From G963665405 sp963665405 (GTDB lineage: Bacteria; Chloroflexota; Dehalococcoidia; Lucifugimonadales; G963665405): 64,000 nt of DNA. The first letter of the stretch is position 1, and the number at the start of each line of letters is the position of its first letter. The position numbers were made by a program, and so were the translations under genes. The stretch is taken from assembly GCA_963665405.2 (NCBI GenBank), contig OY762261.2:186001-250000 (forward strand), in the 5' to 3' direction. This document shows, piece by piece, positions 9,202 to 19,083 of this stretch. The notes below the pieces were generated by a model, which saw only the letters and a program-made list of their open reading frames with translations, was not told where the DNA came from and made no database searches.

Positions 9202-9801
9202 CTAGCGCGCCCTCAGCAGCGCGGTGAAGCTGAGAGACGACCCGTCCTCCTCCCAGGCCAGACTCTGTAGCTCGAGGACGGCAGACACGGCTCGAACCCT
9301 CTCCTGAAAGTCGCCCATGGCAGCGACGCTCGAGGCCATGCCCTGGACCTCCATCACACCATCCGGATTCGTCACCACCGACGCGAGTCTTACCTTTTGT
9401 CCACCGGTACCGAAAAGAGCGGCGAGAGGACCGCTCCAGTCGATCCGCCCTGCGATCGTCTTCTGGTCCATTGGTCCGGCATCATCAGGGGCGGCCAGCT
9501 GCTCGTAGAGCGAGGCGAGCCAGGTGTCCTCGTAGGCCAGCTGTCCGTCGAGAGCCTCGAGCGCCCGGGTGGCCTCCTCGACATCGGACCGGGCGGAAGA
9601 CGTCCCACGGAAGAGGGACACCACGACCAGCGATTCGACCAGTAGGGCTATCACCAAACCCATCAGCAGGACGCTGCGGAGCCGCCAGCCCGTCCCGGTG
9701 CCGAGGATGTCGATTCTGGGGACCGCCCTCCAGTCCTCGCGCCCGTTTCCACGCGAACGATGTCCAAAGAACCGTGGTCCGGCCCGAAGCGGCCCGGTCA
9801 A
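9202..9801 (-). CDS. pilN: Pilus assembly protein PilN
   Basis: About 199 residues if the TTG at 9801, which overlaps the pilC stop, is the start; a later start is possible. There is one membrane helix (around 43-63, LLMGLVIALLVESLVVVSLF), then a coiled-coil segment and a small domain, as in PilN. The cytoplasmic tail contains a basic PRIDILG motif, comparable to the conserved N-terminal PilM-binding segment (INLLP-like), but not a clear match. The gene order pilN-pilO-pilM differs from the common pilM-N-O order. Confidence 0.72.
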   Translation of the reverse strand: MTGPLRAGPRFFGHRSRGNGREDWRAVPRIDILGTGTGWRLRSVLLMGLVIALLVESLVVVSLFRGTSSARSDVEEATRALEALDGQLAYEDTWLASLYEQLAAPDDAGPMDQKTIAGRIDWSGPLAALFGTGGQKVRLASVVTNPDGVMEVQGMASSVAAMGDFQERVRAVSAVLELQSLAWEEDGSSLSFTALLRAR

Positions 9802-11006
9802 TTGATCGCACCGATGGTCGAATATATGCCCGTTACGACTGCGACCGCGACGAATCCGACCAGACCCGCGACCAGCAGGATGATGGCCGGCTGGATCAGC
9901 TCGGTGGCCCCGCTAAGCGCCCGGTCGGTCCGGTCGCGGTAGTACTCCGCGATTCCGGCGAGGGTGTCAGACAGGTTGCCGCGCATCTCACCGGTGGAGA
10001 TGGCCTGCGAGATGATCGGCGGAAAGGCCGGCTGCCTGGCAAACGCCTCCGCCAAACGGACCCCCTCTGAGGCGTCCCTCGTCACCGCGGCCAGGCTCTC
10101 CCTGAGGACGGCGTTGCTCATCCCCTCCTGAGCGAGTCGAAGAGACTCGATCGGCGATACCCCGGCCCTGAGCAAGGTGACCAGCGTGGTCGCAAGGAAG
10201 AACATGTTGCCGCCCACCGCTATGCTGCCGGCCACCGGAATTCTGAGCAGAATCCGGTCCCACTGTCTCGATCCCCACGGCGTCCGCATCAAGACGATAC
10301 CCAGCAGGAACGTCCCGACCACAGGTAAGGCGACCGCAGCCATGTTGGCCTGGAGAAAATCGGAGACGGCTATGAGCGCTCTGGTCGTATACGGCAGGAC
10401 CTCGTTCGAGTCCTTGAGAAGCCTGGTCAGAGATGGCAGGGAGAAGGTGACGAGCACGATGGCGGCCGCGATAGCGACGACGAGCGTTATAACGGGATAG
10501 ACAAGCGCCTTCTTGATCCTGTCTATGACGGCCTTTCGTCGCAGCAGGTCGTCGGCCAGCTGCTGCAGAGTGGGGGCGATCCCTCCCGTGGCTTCGCCGA
10601 CGCGCATGAGGCTGACGTAGAAGTTGGGGAAGACCGTTGGGTGCCGAGCGATGGCGTCCGAGAACCGTCCTCCCGCCTCGATGTCCACCAGGATGGCGCG
10701 GAGCGTCTCCTTGAGGCCCGCGCTACGGGCGTCGTCCCGTTGAACCGTCAGCACGCGGCGGAGCGAGATTCCGGATTTCAGGAGTGCCGCGGTCTGTCGC
10801 GTGAAGTCGATGACGTCCGTAGCGCGGGGGCGGAACAGCGAGGGAGCGAGCTGTACGAGCGATCGGCGGGTAACAGTCCGCTCGAGGGTGTACGGCAGCA
10901 GGTCGTCCTGCTCAAGCAGATACGACGCACGCTCCTCGGAGTCTGTGTCGAGGACGCCCTTGATCTTCTTCCCGAACCGGGTGTAGGCCTGGTACTTGAT
11001 TGCCAT
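9798..11006 (-). CDS. pilC: Type IV pilus inner-membrane platform protein PilC
   Basis: 402 residues, full length for the type II secretion F family. Two T2SF domains are visible (about 65-190 and 270-390), each with the conserved FxRQxAxLLxSG or FxxxLxxLLxAG pattern (DFTRQTAALLKSGISL and FLATTLVTLLRAGVSP), and three hydrophobic segments near 170-195, 225-245 and 375-400. It is the platform on which PilB acts. The start follows the pilB stop by 58 bases; a CATGGAGG-like sequence lies just upstream. Its end overlaps the pilN start. Confidence 0.93.
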   Translation of the reverse strand: MAIKYQAYTRFGKKIKGVLDTDSEERASYLLEQDDLLPYTLERTVTRRSLVQLAPSLFRPRATDVIDFTRQTAALLKSGISLRRVLTVQRDDARSAGLKETLRAILVDIEAGGRFSDAIARHPTVFPNFYVSLMRVGEATGGIAPTLQQLADDLLRRKAVIDRIKKALVYPVITLVVAIAAAIVLVTFSLPSLTRLLKDSNEVLPYTTRALIAVSDFLQANMAAVALPVVGTFLLGIVLMRTPWGSRQWDRILLRIPVAGSIAVGGNMFFLATTLVTLLRAGVSPIESLRLAQEGMSNAVLRESLAAVTRDASEGVRLAEAFARQPAFPPIISQAISTGEMRGNLSDTLAGIAEYYRDRTDRALSGATELIQPAIILLVAGLVGFVAVAVVTGIYSTIGAIN

Positions 11007-11064
11007 GGAGGATCTGTTGGTGCTCTAAAACGGCGACTGAGGAGGGGATCTCAACCATCTGACG

Positions 11065-12819
11065 CTAGCTGATGAAGAAGACGTTCCTCAGCACCTCCTC
11101 CACGGTCGTGATGCCCTGCTGCGCCAGAAGCATTCCGGCGCGCCGGAGGGGGATCATGCCATCGATCAGGGCCTGGGCTCGAAGCTCTTGCCCGCTGGCT
11201 CCCGCGGCAATGAGTTTTCGCTGCTCGGCGGTGGCGGTCAGCACCTCGAAAACGCCGACGCGGCCGGAATAGCCGGTCCCGCCACAGAAGTTGCACCCCT
11301 GGCCGGTCCAGAAGGGGCCGGAGATGTCTTCCATCTCGGACTCGTACGCCATGGACTCCGCCGCCCCGAGCTCGGTCTCGACCTTGCAGTGGGGGCAGAT
11401 CTTCCGAACGAGCCTTTGGGCCAGCGCACCGGCTACCGCCGTACCGGCCAGGTAGGGCTCGATGCCGAGGTCCAGCAGGCGCACCAGCGAAGCGGAGGCA
11501 TCGTTGCTGTGGATCGAAGCGAGTACCAGGTGGCCGGTGAGCGCGGCGTCGACGGCGGTCTTTGCCGTTTCCGCGTCCCTGATCTCGCCGACCAGGATGA
11601 CATCGGGGTCGAGGCGCATGATAGCCCTGAGCCCAGAGGCGAAGTCGACGCCCGCGGCTCGGTTCACCTCGATCTGGTTCATGTCGGGCATCCGGTACTC
11701 GACCGGGTCCTCGACGGTCATGATGTTGCCCCGATCGGTCGCAAGGTTGGTCACCGAAGCGTAGAGGGTGGTGGTCTTGCCCGACCCGGTCGGTCCGGAG
11801 ACCAGCAGCATGCCAAATGGGAGGCCGAGAAGCTGCCTCCAAACGTGCAGAGAGGTGGACTCCAGACCCACATCCTCCAGGGTCAGAACGCTTCCGGAGC
11901 GGTCGAGGACGCGGATTACCACCATCTCTCCCCAGGTCGTGCCGATGCTGGACACCCGGAAGTCGACCTTCTTTTCGCCGAACTGGAGGCTGAAACCTCC
12001 GTCCTGGGGGCGGCGTGACTCCGATATGTCCATGTCGGCCAGGACCTTGATCCTGGATACCATGGTTTCGTGGAGCGTAAGGGGGAAGACGACCATTTTC
12101 TGGAGGGAGCCGTCGATCCGGAACAGCACGTTGCTGGAGTCGGACGTCGGCATGAGGTGGATGTCAGACGCGCTCCGCTTCACGGCCTGAAGCGTGACCA
12201 TCTCGACCGCCTGAGTCGCCGGCAGGCGGCTGATGTCCTGTCCCAGGAGGCCGGTTCCGGAGCTGGATTCGGGTGAGGCGGACCCGATGACGAGCGACGC
12301 ACCGCCGCCCGATTTCTCAGCTGTTGGCGCCGGTGAAGCGTCAGGAGCTGTCGCTGGAGCTAGAGAGATCGACGCGTATGTGCGATCGATCAGCTCGTCC
12401 AGTCCGCCGCTAAGCGCGAGCGCGAACTTTGTCTGGCGCCCGGTAATGGAGGTGAGCTGGTTAGAGAGCTGGAAGTCGTTGGGGGCTATGGTGGCGACCC
12501 GGAGCGATCCGTCGGAGTCGAAGCCGTAGGGAAGAATCCTGTGCTGCCGGGCGAGGTCCTCGGGAACGAGCTTGACCGCCTCCGGGTCCACTCCGACGTG
12601 CTTGAGGTCGGCGACCGGGATACGTAGCTGAAAACTGAGGACGGTCATCAGCGTCTCGCGGGCTACGAAGCCCATCGAGACCAGGTTGTCCAGCAGGCTC
12701 TCTCCGTTCTCCCGAGTGGCCTCCTGGGTCTGTTTCAGCTGCTCGTTGGTTATGAACTCGGCGTCCAGGAGAACCTGGCCGACCCTATCTTCGAAGGAGG
12801 TGCCTGTCTTAGTGACCAC
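11065..12819 (-). CDS. pilB: Type IV pilus extension ATPase PilB/GspE
   Basis: 584 residues. The N-terminal MshE-N-like domain (about 10-150) precedes a variable Ala/Pro-rich linker and the GspE/PulE ATPase core. Visible motifs are Walker A at 342-350 (GPTGSGKTT), the Asp box and Walker B (LRAIMRLDPDVILVGEIRD), the His box (GHLVLASIHSNDA) and the tetracysteine zinc site (CPHC and CNFC). It powers pilus assembly from the cytoplasm. The start is a GTG at 12819. It is the first gene of the operon that runs to the pilins. Confidence 0.93.
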   Translation of the reverse strand: MVTKTGTSFEDRVGQVLLDAEFITNEQLKQTQEATRENGESLLDNLVSMGFVARETLMTVLSFQLRIPVADLKHVGVDPEAVKLVPEDLARQHRILPYGFDSDGSLRVATIAPNDFQLSNQLTSITGRQTKFALALSGGLDELIDRTYASISLAPATAPDASPAPTAEKSGGGASLVIGSASPESSSGTGLLGQDISRLPATQAVEMVTLQAVKRSASDIHLMPTSDSSNVLFRIDGSLQKMVVFPLTLHETMVSRIKVLADMDISESRRPQDGGFSLQFGEKKVDFRVSSIGTTWGEMVVIRVLDRSGSVLTLEDVGLESTSLHVWRQLLGLPFGMLLVSGPTGSGKTTTLYASVTNLATDRGNIMTVEDPVEYRMPDMNQIEVNRAAGVDFASGLRAIMRLDPDVILVGEIRDAETAKTAVDAALTGHLVLASIHSNDASASLVRLLDLGIEPYLAGTAVAGALAQRLVRKICPHCKVETELGAAESMAYESEMEDISGPFWTGQGCNFCGGTGYSGRVGVFEVLTATAEQRKLIAAGASGQELRAQALIDGMIPLRRAGMLLAQQGITTVEEVLRNVFFIS

Positions 12820-13222
12820 GAAAACCCTCTACGACACCACGCACGAACCCCTGGTTGAGGCCGCCTCGCCGTCCCTACCCTGCACATCTGGCCCCGGGGG
12901 ATCAAGCCGAAGGCCCTGCTCGCTAGCAGGACCTCCCGCCCGTGGTCGCCATAGTAGAGCTGAGTCGCCGCTCGTCTACGTGTGTTTTCTAGACTTCTCT
13001 CTGCCAAATATTAGATTGGTACGAAGTATAGTTTACCACACGGGTCCTCGAAACAGGGTGGTGGGTCAGCTTTCTCGGAGTTTTCGCTCGTCCCGTGTCG
13101 CGGACGCTTCCCTCCCTGTGATGCTCTCCTTCCCGTCCAACCGCCCGGAAGTGGGGTGCTGCCCACGGGCGCGGAAGTCATACCGTGACACCGGTGGCAC
13201 CACCCAGGCAGGGCCCCTTCGG
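12820..13222. other. Divergent intergenic region between pilB and proB
   Basis: About 400 bases with no supported gene. An AT-rich patch at 13002-13035 stands out against the GC-rich surroundings and is the likely place for the pilB promoter on the minus strand, but no clear consensus pair could be assigned. Reading frames that cross the region look non-coding. Confidence 0.4.
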
Positions 13223-13252
13223 TTGTTGGGGTCCGCGGCGTACTGGTATAAT
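13223..13252 (+). promoter_or_regulatory. Sigma-70 type promoter of proBA
   Basis: TTGTTG at 13223-13228 and a perfect TATAAT at 13247-13252 are separated by 18 bases. The predicted start of transcription lies about 40 bases before the proB ATG, leaving room for GGAGG at its ribosome site. Confidence 0.65.
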
Positions 13253-13298
13253 GAGACTCGCCGACAGCCGTCTCCACGGCACGTCGCGCGGAGGCACC

Positions 13299-14471
13299 AT
13301 GCCATCCCAACGGAGCCGTCTGGCTTCCCCTGCTGAGCCCACCACCTCTCCGACATCGCCGAGGTACGCCCGCATCGTGGTGAAGGCCGGGACCGCGCTA
13401 CTGACCGGCGGTGACGACCAGCTCGATCGCAAGATGATGCTGGCCCTCGTCGAGCAGGTGGCTCGGCTGCATGCCGGTGGCGCCGAGGTGATCCTGGTGT
13501 CCTCCGGGGCGGTGGCGGCTGGCCGGCACGAGCTGGGGATACCGCGTGGGAACCGGGACGTACCGTTTCGGCAGGTGCTGGCGGCCGTCGGGCAAGGTCA
13601 CCTGATGCACACGTACGAGGAGCTCTTTGCCTCGAAGGGGGTAACCGTCGCACAGGCTTTGCTGTCTCGCCGCGACATCTCCGACCGGCTCGGCTACCTG
13701 AACATCCGCAACACGCTTCTGGCCCTGTTGGAGCTGGAGGTCGTGCCGATCGTCAACGAGAACGACGTCGTCGCCGTCGAGGAGCTTGCGGGAGAGCACT
13801 TCGAGGACAACGATATGCTCTCGGCGATGGTCGCGAATCTCGTCGACGCCGACCTCCTGATGCTGCTGGGGCAGGTCAGGGGGCTGTATACGGCGGACCC
13901 GCACCTGGACTCCACGGCGAGGCTGATCGAGACGGCGGACCCCCTCGATCCCGGTATCGCGCAGATGGCCAGCGGCCCGTCCGACGGGAAGGGCAAGGGA
14001 GGGATGGCGACGAAGCTGCAGGCCGCAGCCCTGGCGGCGGCCTCGGGTGCGGACGTGGCCATCGCGAGTGGTCGCGAAGAGGACATAGTAGCCCGTCTGG
14101 CGGCCGGCGAGCGCGTGGGCACGCGGTGCCCGGCGACGAGCAGCAAGATGGAGAGCCGCAAGCGATGGATGATGAGCGGCCTCTCCAACAAGGGCGAGAT
14201 TCGGGTGGACGCGGGTGCGGTCGACGCCGTGGTCGACGCGAACCGGAGTCTGCTCCCGGCAGGGGTCACCGACGTTCGTGGCTCGTTCGAGCGCGGAGAC
14301 ATCGTCTCCGTCGTGGGTCCGGACCTCGATAAGATAGCGGCCGGGATAGTGAACTACTGCTCCGAAGACGTGGCCAGGATCAAGGGAAGCAAGTCCGGCC
14401 TCATCGAGGCTATTGTGGGTCACCAGTACGGCGCCGAGGTGGTCCACCGCAACAACATGGTTGTCCTGTGA
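13299..14471 (+). CDS. proB: Glutamate 5-kinase
   Basis: 390 residues from the ATG at 13299, which follows GGAGG; longer starts would pass through the promoter. It phosphorylates glutamate, the first step of proline synthesis. The amino-acid-kinase domain (about 25-265) begins ARIVVKAGTALLTGG and includes SSGAVAAG and the VPIVNENDVVAVEE and NDMLSAMVA motifs typical of ProB. A PUA domain (about 290-380: KGEIRVDAGAVDAV, then DVRGSFERGDIVSV) completes the usual bacterial form. ProA follows 25 bases on. Feedback inhibition by proline is known for the family. Confidence 0.95.
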   Translation: MPSQRSRLASPAEPTTSPTSPRYARIVVKAGTALLTGGDDQLDRKMMLALVEQVARLHAGGAEVILVSSGAVAAGRHELGIPRGNRDVPFRQVLAAVGQGHLMHTYEELFASKGVTVAQALLSRRDISDRLGYLNIRNTLLALLELEVVPIVNENDVVAVEELAGEHFEDNDMLSAMVANLVDADLLMLLGQVRGLYTADPHLDSTARLIETADPLDPGIAQMASGPSDGKGKGGMATKLQAAALAAASGADVAIASGREEDIVARLAAGERVGTRCPATSSKMESRKRWMMSGLSNKGEIRVDAGAVDAVVDANRSLLPAGVTDVRGSFERGDIVSVVGPDLDKIAAGIVNYCSEDVARIKGSKSGLIEAIVGHQYGAEVVHRNNMVVL

Positions 14472-14496
14472 CCCTCTTGTCTGCGAGGATGGCGAG

Positions 14497-15783
14497 ATGA
14501 AGACCGGAACCGACAACGGGTCTGGCGAGCTCGAGCAGAAGGGACGAGCCGCGCGGCTCGCATCGCGCGCGCTGGCCAAACTGTCCAGCGCTGTGAAGGA
14601 TCGAGCCCTTCTCGGCGTCGCCGACGGTCTGAAGGCGCGCGAGGAGCAGCTTCTGGCCGCGAACGAGCGGGACTGCACCGCGGGGCGTGCCGCCGACCTT
14701 CCCGAGTCGATCGTGGACCGTCTTTACTTGAACCCACACCGTCTCCGGGCGCTGGCGGACGACGTACGCGTAGTGGCGTCGCTGCCCGACCCGGTGGGCG
14801 AGACGTTCGACGCGCGCACGCTGGCCAACGGTCTTCAGATAGGCCGGCGGAGGGTGCCTCTCGGCGTGATCGGTGCGATCTACGAGAGCCGCCCGGGCGT
14901 CACTGTGGACATCTCGATGCTGTGCCTGAAGTCCGGCAACGCCGTGATTCTGCGCGGCGGCCGCGAATCCATCAACACCAATACGGCTCTCGTCGCGCTC
15001 ATCAGGGACTCGATCGAGAAGGTGGGGATTCCTCCGGACGCCGTGCAGTTCATAGAATCGACCGATCGCGCGCTTGTCGGCCGGATGCTGGCCATGAAGG
15101 ATACCATCGACCTGGTGATCCCGCGCGGCGGAGCGGAGCTGATCCGGCGTGTCGCGTCGGAGGCGTCTATGCCCGCCATCACGGGCGGGATCGGGGTCTG
15201 CCACGTCTACGTGGACAGGTTGGCCGACGTGGAAAAGGCCGTGGGGATCGTGTACAATTCCAAGGTCCAGCGACCCTCCGTCTGCAATGCGATGGACACG
15301 CTTATCGTGCACTCCGCGGTTGCGCCCAGCTTCCTTCCCAGCGTCGCCAGCAGATGGAGTTCCGACGGGGTGGAGATGCGCTGCGACCGGCGGGCGTTGA
15401 GCATTCTCGGGCCCGCCAACGGGGCACGGACCACACCAGCCGAAGAAGAGGACTGGGGCACTGAGTTCCTTTCGCTGAGGGCCGCCGTGAAGGTCGTGGA
15501 CTCGCTCGACCAGGCCCTCGAGCACATCGAGCGCCACGGCTCAGGGCACTCGGACGCCATCGTGACCGAGGACTACGGGGCAGCCATGCGGTTCCTCGAC
15601 GAGGTCGACTCCAGTGTCGTCCTGGTGAACGCCAGCACCCGCTTCAACGACGGGAGCCAGCTCGGCCTTGGCGCCGAGGTGGCGATCAGCACCAACAAGC
15701 TCCACGCCCGAGGACCCATGGGCCTTCGAGAGCTCACGTCTTACAAGTGGACGGTAATGGGGACGGGGCAGATCCGGGACTAG
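14497..15783 (+). CDS. proA: Gamma-glutamyl phosphate reductase
   Basis: 428 residues. It reduces gamma-glutamyl phosphate to glutamate semialdehyde with NADPH, the second step of proline synthesis. The catalytic-cysteine region reads SKVQRPSVCNAMDTLI, as in ProA, and the cofactor region has VILRGGRES. The C-terminus shows the family motifs NASTRFNDGSQLGLGAEVAIST and GLRELTSYKW. The ATG at 14497 starts 25 bases after proB; an upstream frame overlapping proB is not needed for any conserved part. ProC is not in the window. Confidence 0.95.
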   Translation: MKTGTDNGSGELEQKGRAARLASRALAKLSSAVKDRALLGVADGLKAREEQLLAANERDCTAGRAADLPESIVDRLYLNPHRLRALADDVRVVASLPDPVGETFDARTLANGLQIGRRRVPLGVIGAIYESRPGVTVDISMLCLKSGNAVILRGGRESINTNTALVALIRDSIEKVGIPPDAVQFIESTDRALVGRMLAMKDTIDLVIPRGGAELIRRVASEASMPAITGGIGVCHVYVDRLADVEKAVGIVYNSKVQRPSVCNAMDTLIVHSAVAPSFLPSVASRWSSDGVEMRCDRRALSILGPANGARTTPAEEEDWGTEFLSLRAAVKVVDSLDQALEHIERHGSGHSDAIVTEDYGAAMRFLDEVDSSVVLVNASTRFNDGSQLGLGAEVAISTNKLHARGPMGLRELTSYKWTVMGTGQIRD

Positions 15784-15821
15784 TCTCGAGGCGGCGGGCC
15801 GCCTGGATAGGTGAATGGTCT

Positions 15822-16127
15822 ATGGCGAACTTCTACTTCGAGAGGGAGTGCCGGACTCCGTACTCCGAGTGCTATACGGTGATCGAGGGCGAGTCAACAG
15901 TCGGACGGGTCGACCTGCACTTCACGAACACCGTCGTTCACGCCACACTCAGCGTGTCCGAAAGTCTGACCTCGGAGCAAATCCAGGAGCTCATAGACAC
16001 GGTAGACGAGCGGCTGGTGGACTCGATCGGCATCGCCCGCCAGGACGTGATCGTCCACGTCCATCAGGGACGCGAGGTCTACACCCCTCCCTTCGAGGGC
16101 AACGGAAGCGGGCAAGGGATGGCGTGA
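15822..16127 (+). CDS. Conserved small protein of unknown function downstream of proA
   Basis: 101 residues from the ATG at 15822, which follows the proA stop by 38 bases. It is soluble, with an N-terminal NFYFERECRTPYSECYTV region and a later helix (SEQIQELIDTVDERL). No membrane segment, signal peptide or catalytic motif is apparent. The family was not recognised. Its position suggests cotranscription with proBA. A short GC hairpin (CGGGG-AGAG-CCCCG) at about 16162-16175 lies past its stop but has no T-run, so a terminator is not claimed. Confidence 0.65.
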   Translation: MANFYFERECRTPYSECYTVIEGESTVGRVDLHFTNTVVHATLSVSESLTSEQIQELIDTVDERLVDSIGIARQDVIVHVHQGREVYTPPFEGNGSGQGMA

Positions 16128-16221
16128 GCGAGACGGGCGGCGGTTAGAATCCGGTTAGAGAACGGGGAGAGCCCCGTAATGGTGCGGGGTCGCTGTCTCT
16201 CTAGAGAGGTGGTCCAGGGGT

Positions 16222-18058
16222 CTAAAGGGAAGGCAAGGCGGACTTCGAGCGGCCTCCGGCGACCTCCATCTGGGCAGTCCAGGACTGGGCGTAGAGGCCG
16301 CCGTTCGCGAGCAAGTCCTTGTGAGAGCCCGACTCGACGACGTGGCCGTCACTCATTACGCAGATCAGGTCCGCCCGCATCGCCGTCGTGAAGCGATGAG
16401 TGATGATGATCGCCGTGCGGCCTTCAGCGAGTGCGCGGAACCGCTCCAGCCACTCGATCTCCGACCAGGAGTCCATGAAGCTGGTGGGCTCGTCCAGGAT
16501 CATGATCGGGGCCTGTCTCACGAAGGCTCTCGCCAGGGCGATCCGCTGCCACTCCCCTCCGCTGAGCTCTACGCCGTCTGCGAACCACTTGCCGAGCAGC
16601 GTATCGTAGCCGTGCGGAAGGCGGGTGAGGACCTCGTGGATGCCGGCGGCCCTTGCGGCGGATTCGATGTCTGCCGAGCCCGGCTCCGAGACTGAGTCGC
16701 CCAGGGCGATGTTCTGCGCGGCCGTCGCGTGATACTGCACTGGAAACTGGAAGAGCACTGTGACCATGCGCCGGAGCTCCTCGGTAGAGATCCCCCGGAT
16801 GTCGATCCCGTCCAATTCGATTCCGCCGTCGGCAGGATCGTAGAGACGGCATAACAGCTTGCCCAGGGTGGACTTGCCGGCCCCGTTGGGTCCGACGATC
16901 GCGGTCGTCCGGCCAGCGGGTATCGTCAGGTCGAAGTCCTTCAGCACAGGATTGTCGCTCCCGGGATAGCTGAAGGCGACGCCCCGGAACGCGATGCCGC
17001 TCACCAGTCGAGACGGCGCGGATACGGGTCGATCCGGCTCGCTTATCTTCGGCCGCAGGCCCAGGAACTCGAACAAGTCCCCGACGAACACGCTGTTGGA
17101 GTACATCTGTCCCAGGTTGCCGAGCAGAGAGCGCATCAGGCCCTGGCCCCGCTGAAACGCCTGGTAGAACAGCACGAGATCGCCGAGGGTCACCAGGCCC
17201 TGAAGAGCGCGCCAGACCATCCAGGCCATCGCGGCGCCCGATACGAGCAGCGACAGGACGCCGGCCAGCAGCCCGGCCAGACTCTGGCGCCTGATGAGCG
17301 ACAGCCGCTCACCCCGCAGCCGGCGTCTGATCAGGTTAAACCCTAGCTGGAAGGGCGGTCCGAGGCTCAGGAGCCTCACCTCAGGGGCGGCGGCGCTGTG
17401 GGTCAGCATGGTGTCGTAGTATTTCGTCCGGCGTCTGTCGGCGGTCGTCTCCCGCCACCAGTGGTGGAATCGCCGGTTGAAACGGACCACCACGTACAGG
17501 GCCGGAAGCGTGCTGGCGAGCAGCACCGGAGGCAGCCAGGTCCCGTAGGGTATCAGCAAGGCAGCCATCGCAACGAGCGTTATGCCGTTTTGCAGGAGGC
17601 TCCCCGCTCCCTCAATCAGGGCGAGTGAGCGGTCGTTGGCGTCACTGCGGGCCCGGTCGAGGCGATCGTGGAATTCGGCCGACTCGTAGTATTCGAGATC
17701 AAGAGCCACCGATTTCTCGTGGACCAGTCCGCTTATGTGGTCCTGGACCAGTTCCGCTTGAGCGGTCCGGAGCCACTCGAGGGCGGCTCTCAGAAGCTCT
17801 GTCAGGAGCAGCGTGCCGGCCATCAGCCCGGCAAGGAGGAGAACGGGGCTCGCGGTCTCCCAGGAGGCCCCGGCCCTGATCGCGTCTACGAGCTCGTCCA
17901 CAAGGAAGCGCGACAGATAGACGGTGGCCGCGGGAAGGAGTCCCTGGATCGCGAGAAGAACGACCCAGGCAACGGTGTAGCCCCTCCCAGACCAGGCGAA
18001 CGATCCGGAGGAGCGACGACAGTTGAGGTGACGGGCTGTTCGATCTGGGGTTCACCAT
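16222..18058 (-). CDS. ABC transporter, fused permease-ATPase; frameshift near the N-terminus
   Basis: The main frame (from 17901) lacks the first membrane helix. Extending upstream, an ATG at 18058 opens a frame whose product (MVNPRSNSPSP, then LLRIVRLVWEG) joins the main frame if one base of the four-C run at 17981-17984 is dropped, giving GYTVAWVVLLAIQG and a complete helix. The repaired protein has about 610 residues: a six-helix permease and an ATPase with Walker A GPNGAGKST, signature LSGGEWQRIALARAF, Walker B IMILDEPTS and H-loop ITHRF. It follows the lasso kinase and precursor genes, so lasso-peptide export (LasD-like) is the likely role. The frameshift may be a sequencing error or true decay. 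Confidence 0.8.
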
Positions 18059-18129
18059 ACTACGACCTGTAGGCGCCTGGCTCCGGAACCATGCGCCTGC
18101 GTCCGGGATCTACCGAACGCGAACGGTCC

Positions 18130-19050
18130 TCACACCGCCGCCCGGCGCTGTCCGCGGCCGTCAAACCGCCCCTCTATCAGCCTCGCGGTCACCGCCAGCA
18201 GTGGGTGGGAGCGCGGGCGGACCAGGCGATATACGGGTACTTGACGAGCGATGTCGGCGCACTGGAGGAAGTGGGATTCCTGACAGTCGCGAAACATGCC
18301 TTCGCCGAAGCGGGCGAGGAGCGAGTGCCTGATCAGCTCGATCATCCCGGCCTGCGAGGTGAGAGGGACGATCCTTGGGGAGGGCCCACTGCCGAGGACA
18401 CAGATCGCCGTCAGCGGCACGGTATCCAGCGGGAACCCGGACGGGGTTCTGCGGTAGCTCTTGCCGACCAACGAGGACAGCCCGGGCGACGGATCCGTGT
18501 CTTCGCCGAGCCTGGCTGCCGCCTCGGGCGACAGCTTGAGGCTCGGAAAGGCGGGCAGCACCATGGGTCCTCGGCTACCGCCGAGGTCGAGGGCCACCAC
18601 GTCATCCGCCAGGGATGCGTGCCCCATCGAGTAGAGCGTCGCCGCGATGGTCGACTTGCCCATGCCCTTGGCGCCCACGAAGGCGACCGCGCCGCCGTTC
18701 ACGGCAACGGCGCTGGCGTGCAGCACCGCCAGACCACGCTGCTGGAGCAGGGCGCCCATCACGGTCCCGAGAAGCGGGAGGCGCAAGAGGGCGGGATCCA
18801 CCCCTGTGGCGGGGTCGACGGTGATCTCGCGGCCGTTCTCGACGAGGAACGCGCCGACCTTCTCCCAAGAGAAGTAGGCGCAGGCCGGGACCACGCGACT
18901 GTACGACCCCTCGATGGCGTGGCCCGCACCCGGCATGCTGAGCTTCCCGACCCGGATCAAGACGTCGTCGTCCGTCTCCGTAGTGTCGAGCAGCTCCGGC
19001 AATACGAGGGCAGACCTCACCCTGAGTCCGTACGCTAGATACGTATGCAA
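18130..19050 (-). CDS. HPr-kinase-like lasso-peptide kinase (PadeK-like)
   Basis: 306 residues. The kinase core has Walker A GAKGMGKST (126-134), an upstream histidine in LHASAV (His111) and a DD pair after LAD (149-150), as in the HPr kinase/phosphorylase fold. No HPr gene or carbon-control gene is nearby. Such kinases occur in paeninodin-type lasso clusters, where they phosphorylate the C-terminal serine of the precursor (family knowledge). The precursor gene ends just 33 bases upstream, and its last residue is a serine. That fit is the main reason for this call. Confidence 0.8.
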   Translation of the reverse strand: MHTYLAYGLRVRSALVLPELLDTTETDDDVLIRVGKLSMPGAGHAIEGSYSRVVPACAYFSWEKVGAFLVENGREITVDPATGVDPALLRLPLLGTVMGALLQQRGLAVLHASAVAVNGGAVAFVGAKGMGKSTIAATLYSMGHASLADDVVALDLGGSRGPMVLPAFPSLKLSPEAAARLGEDTDPSPGLSSLVGKSYRRTPSGFPLDTVPLTAICVLGSGPSPRIVPLTSQAGMIELIRHSLLARFGEGMFRDCQESHFLQCADIARQVPVYRLVRPRSHPLLAVTARLIEGRFDGRGQRRAAV

Positions 19051-19083
19051 CTTCGTTGTTCGTCTAGGTTCGCTGACCGGCGA

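Noticed and set aside
16157..16200. Intrinsic terminator after the pro operon
   Set aside because: A short GC hairpin is present but no T-run follows.
18130..19050. Catabolite-control HPr kinase/phosphorylase (HprK)
   Set aside because: No HPr or PTS gene nearby, and the lasso context with a C-terminal serine gives a better explanation.
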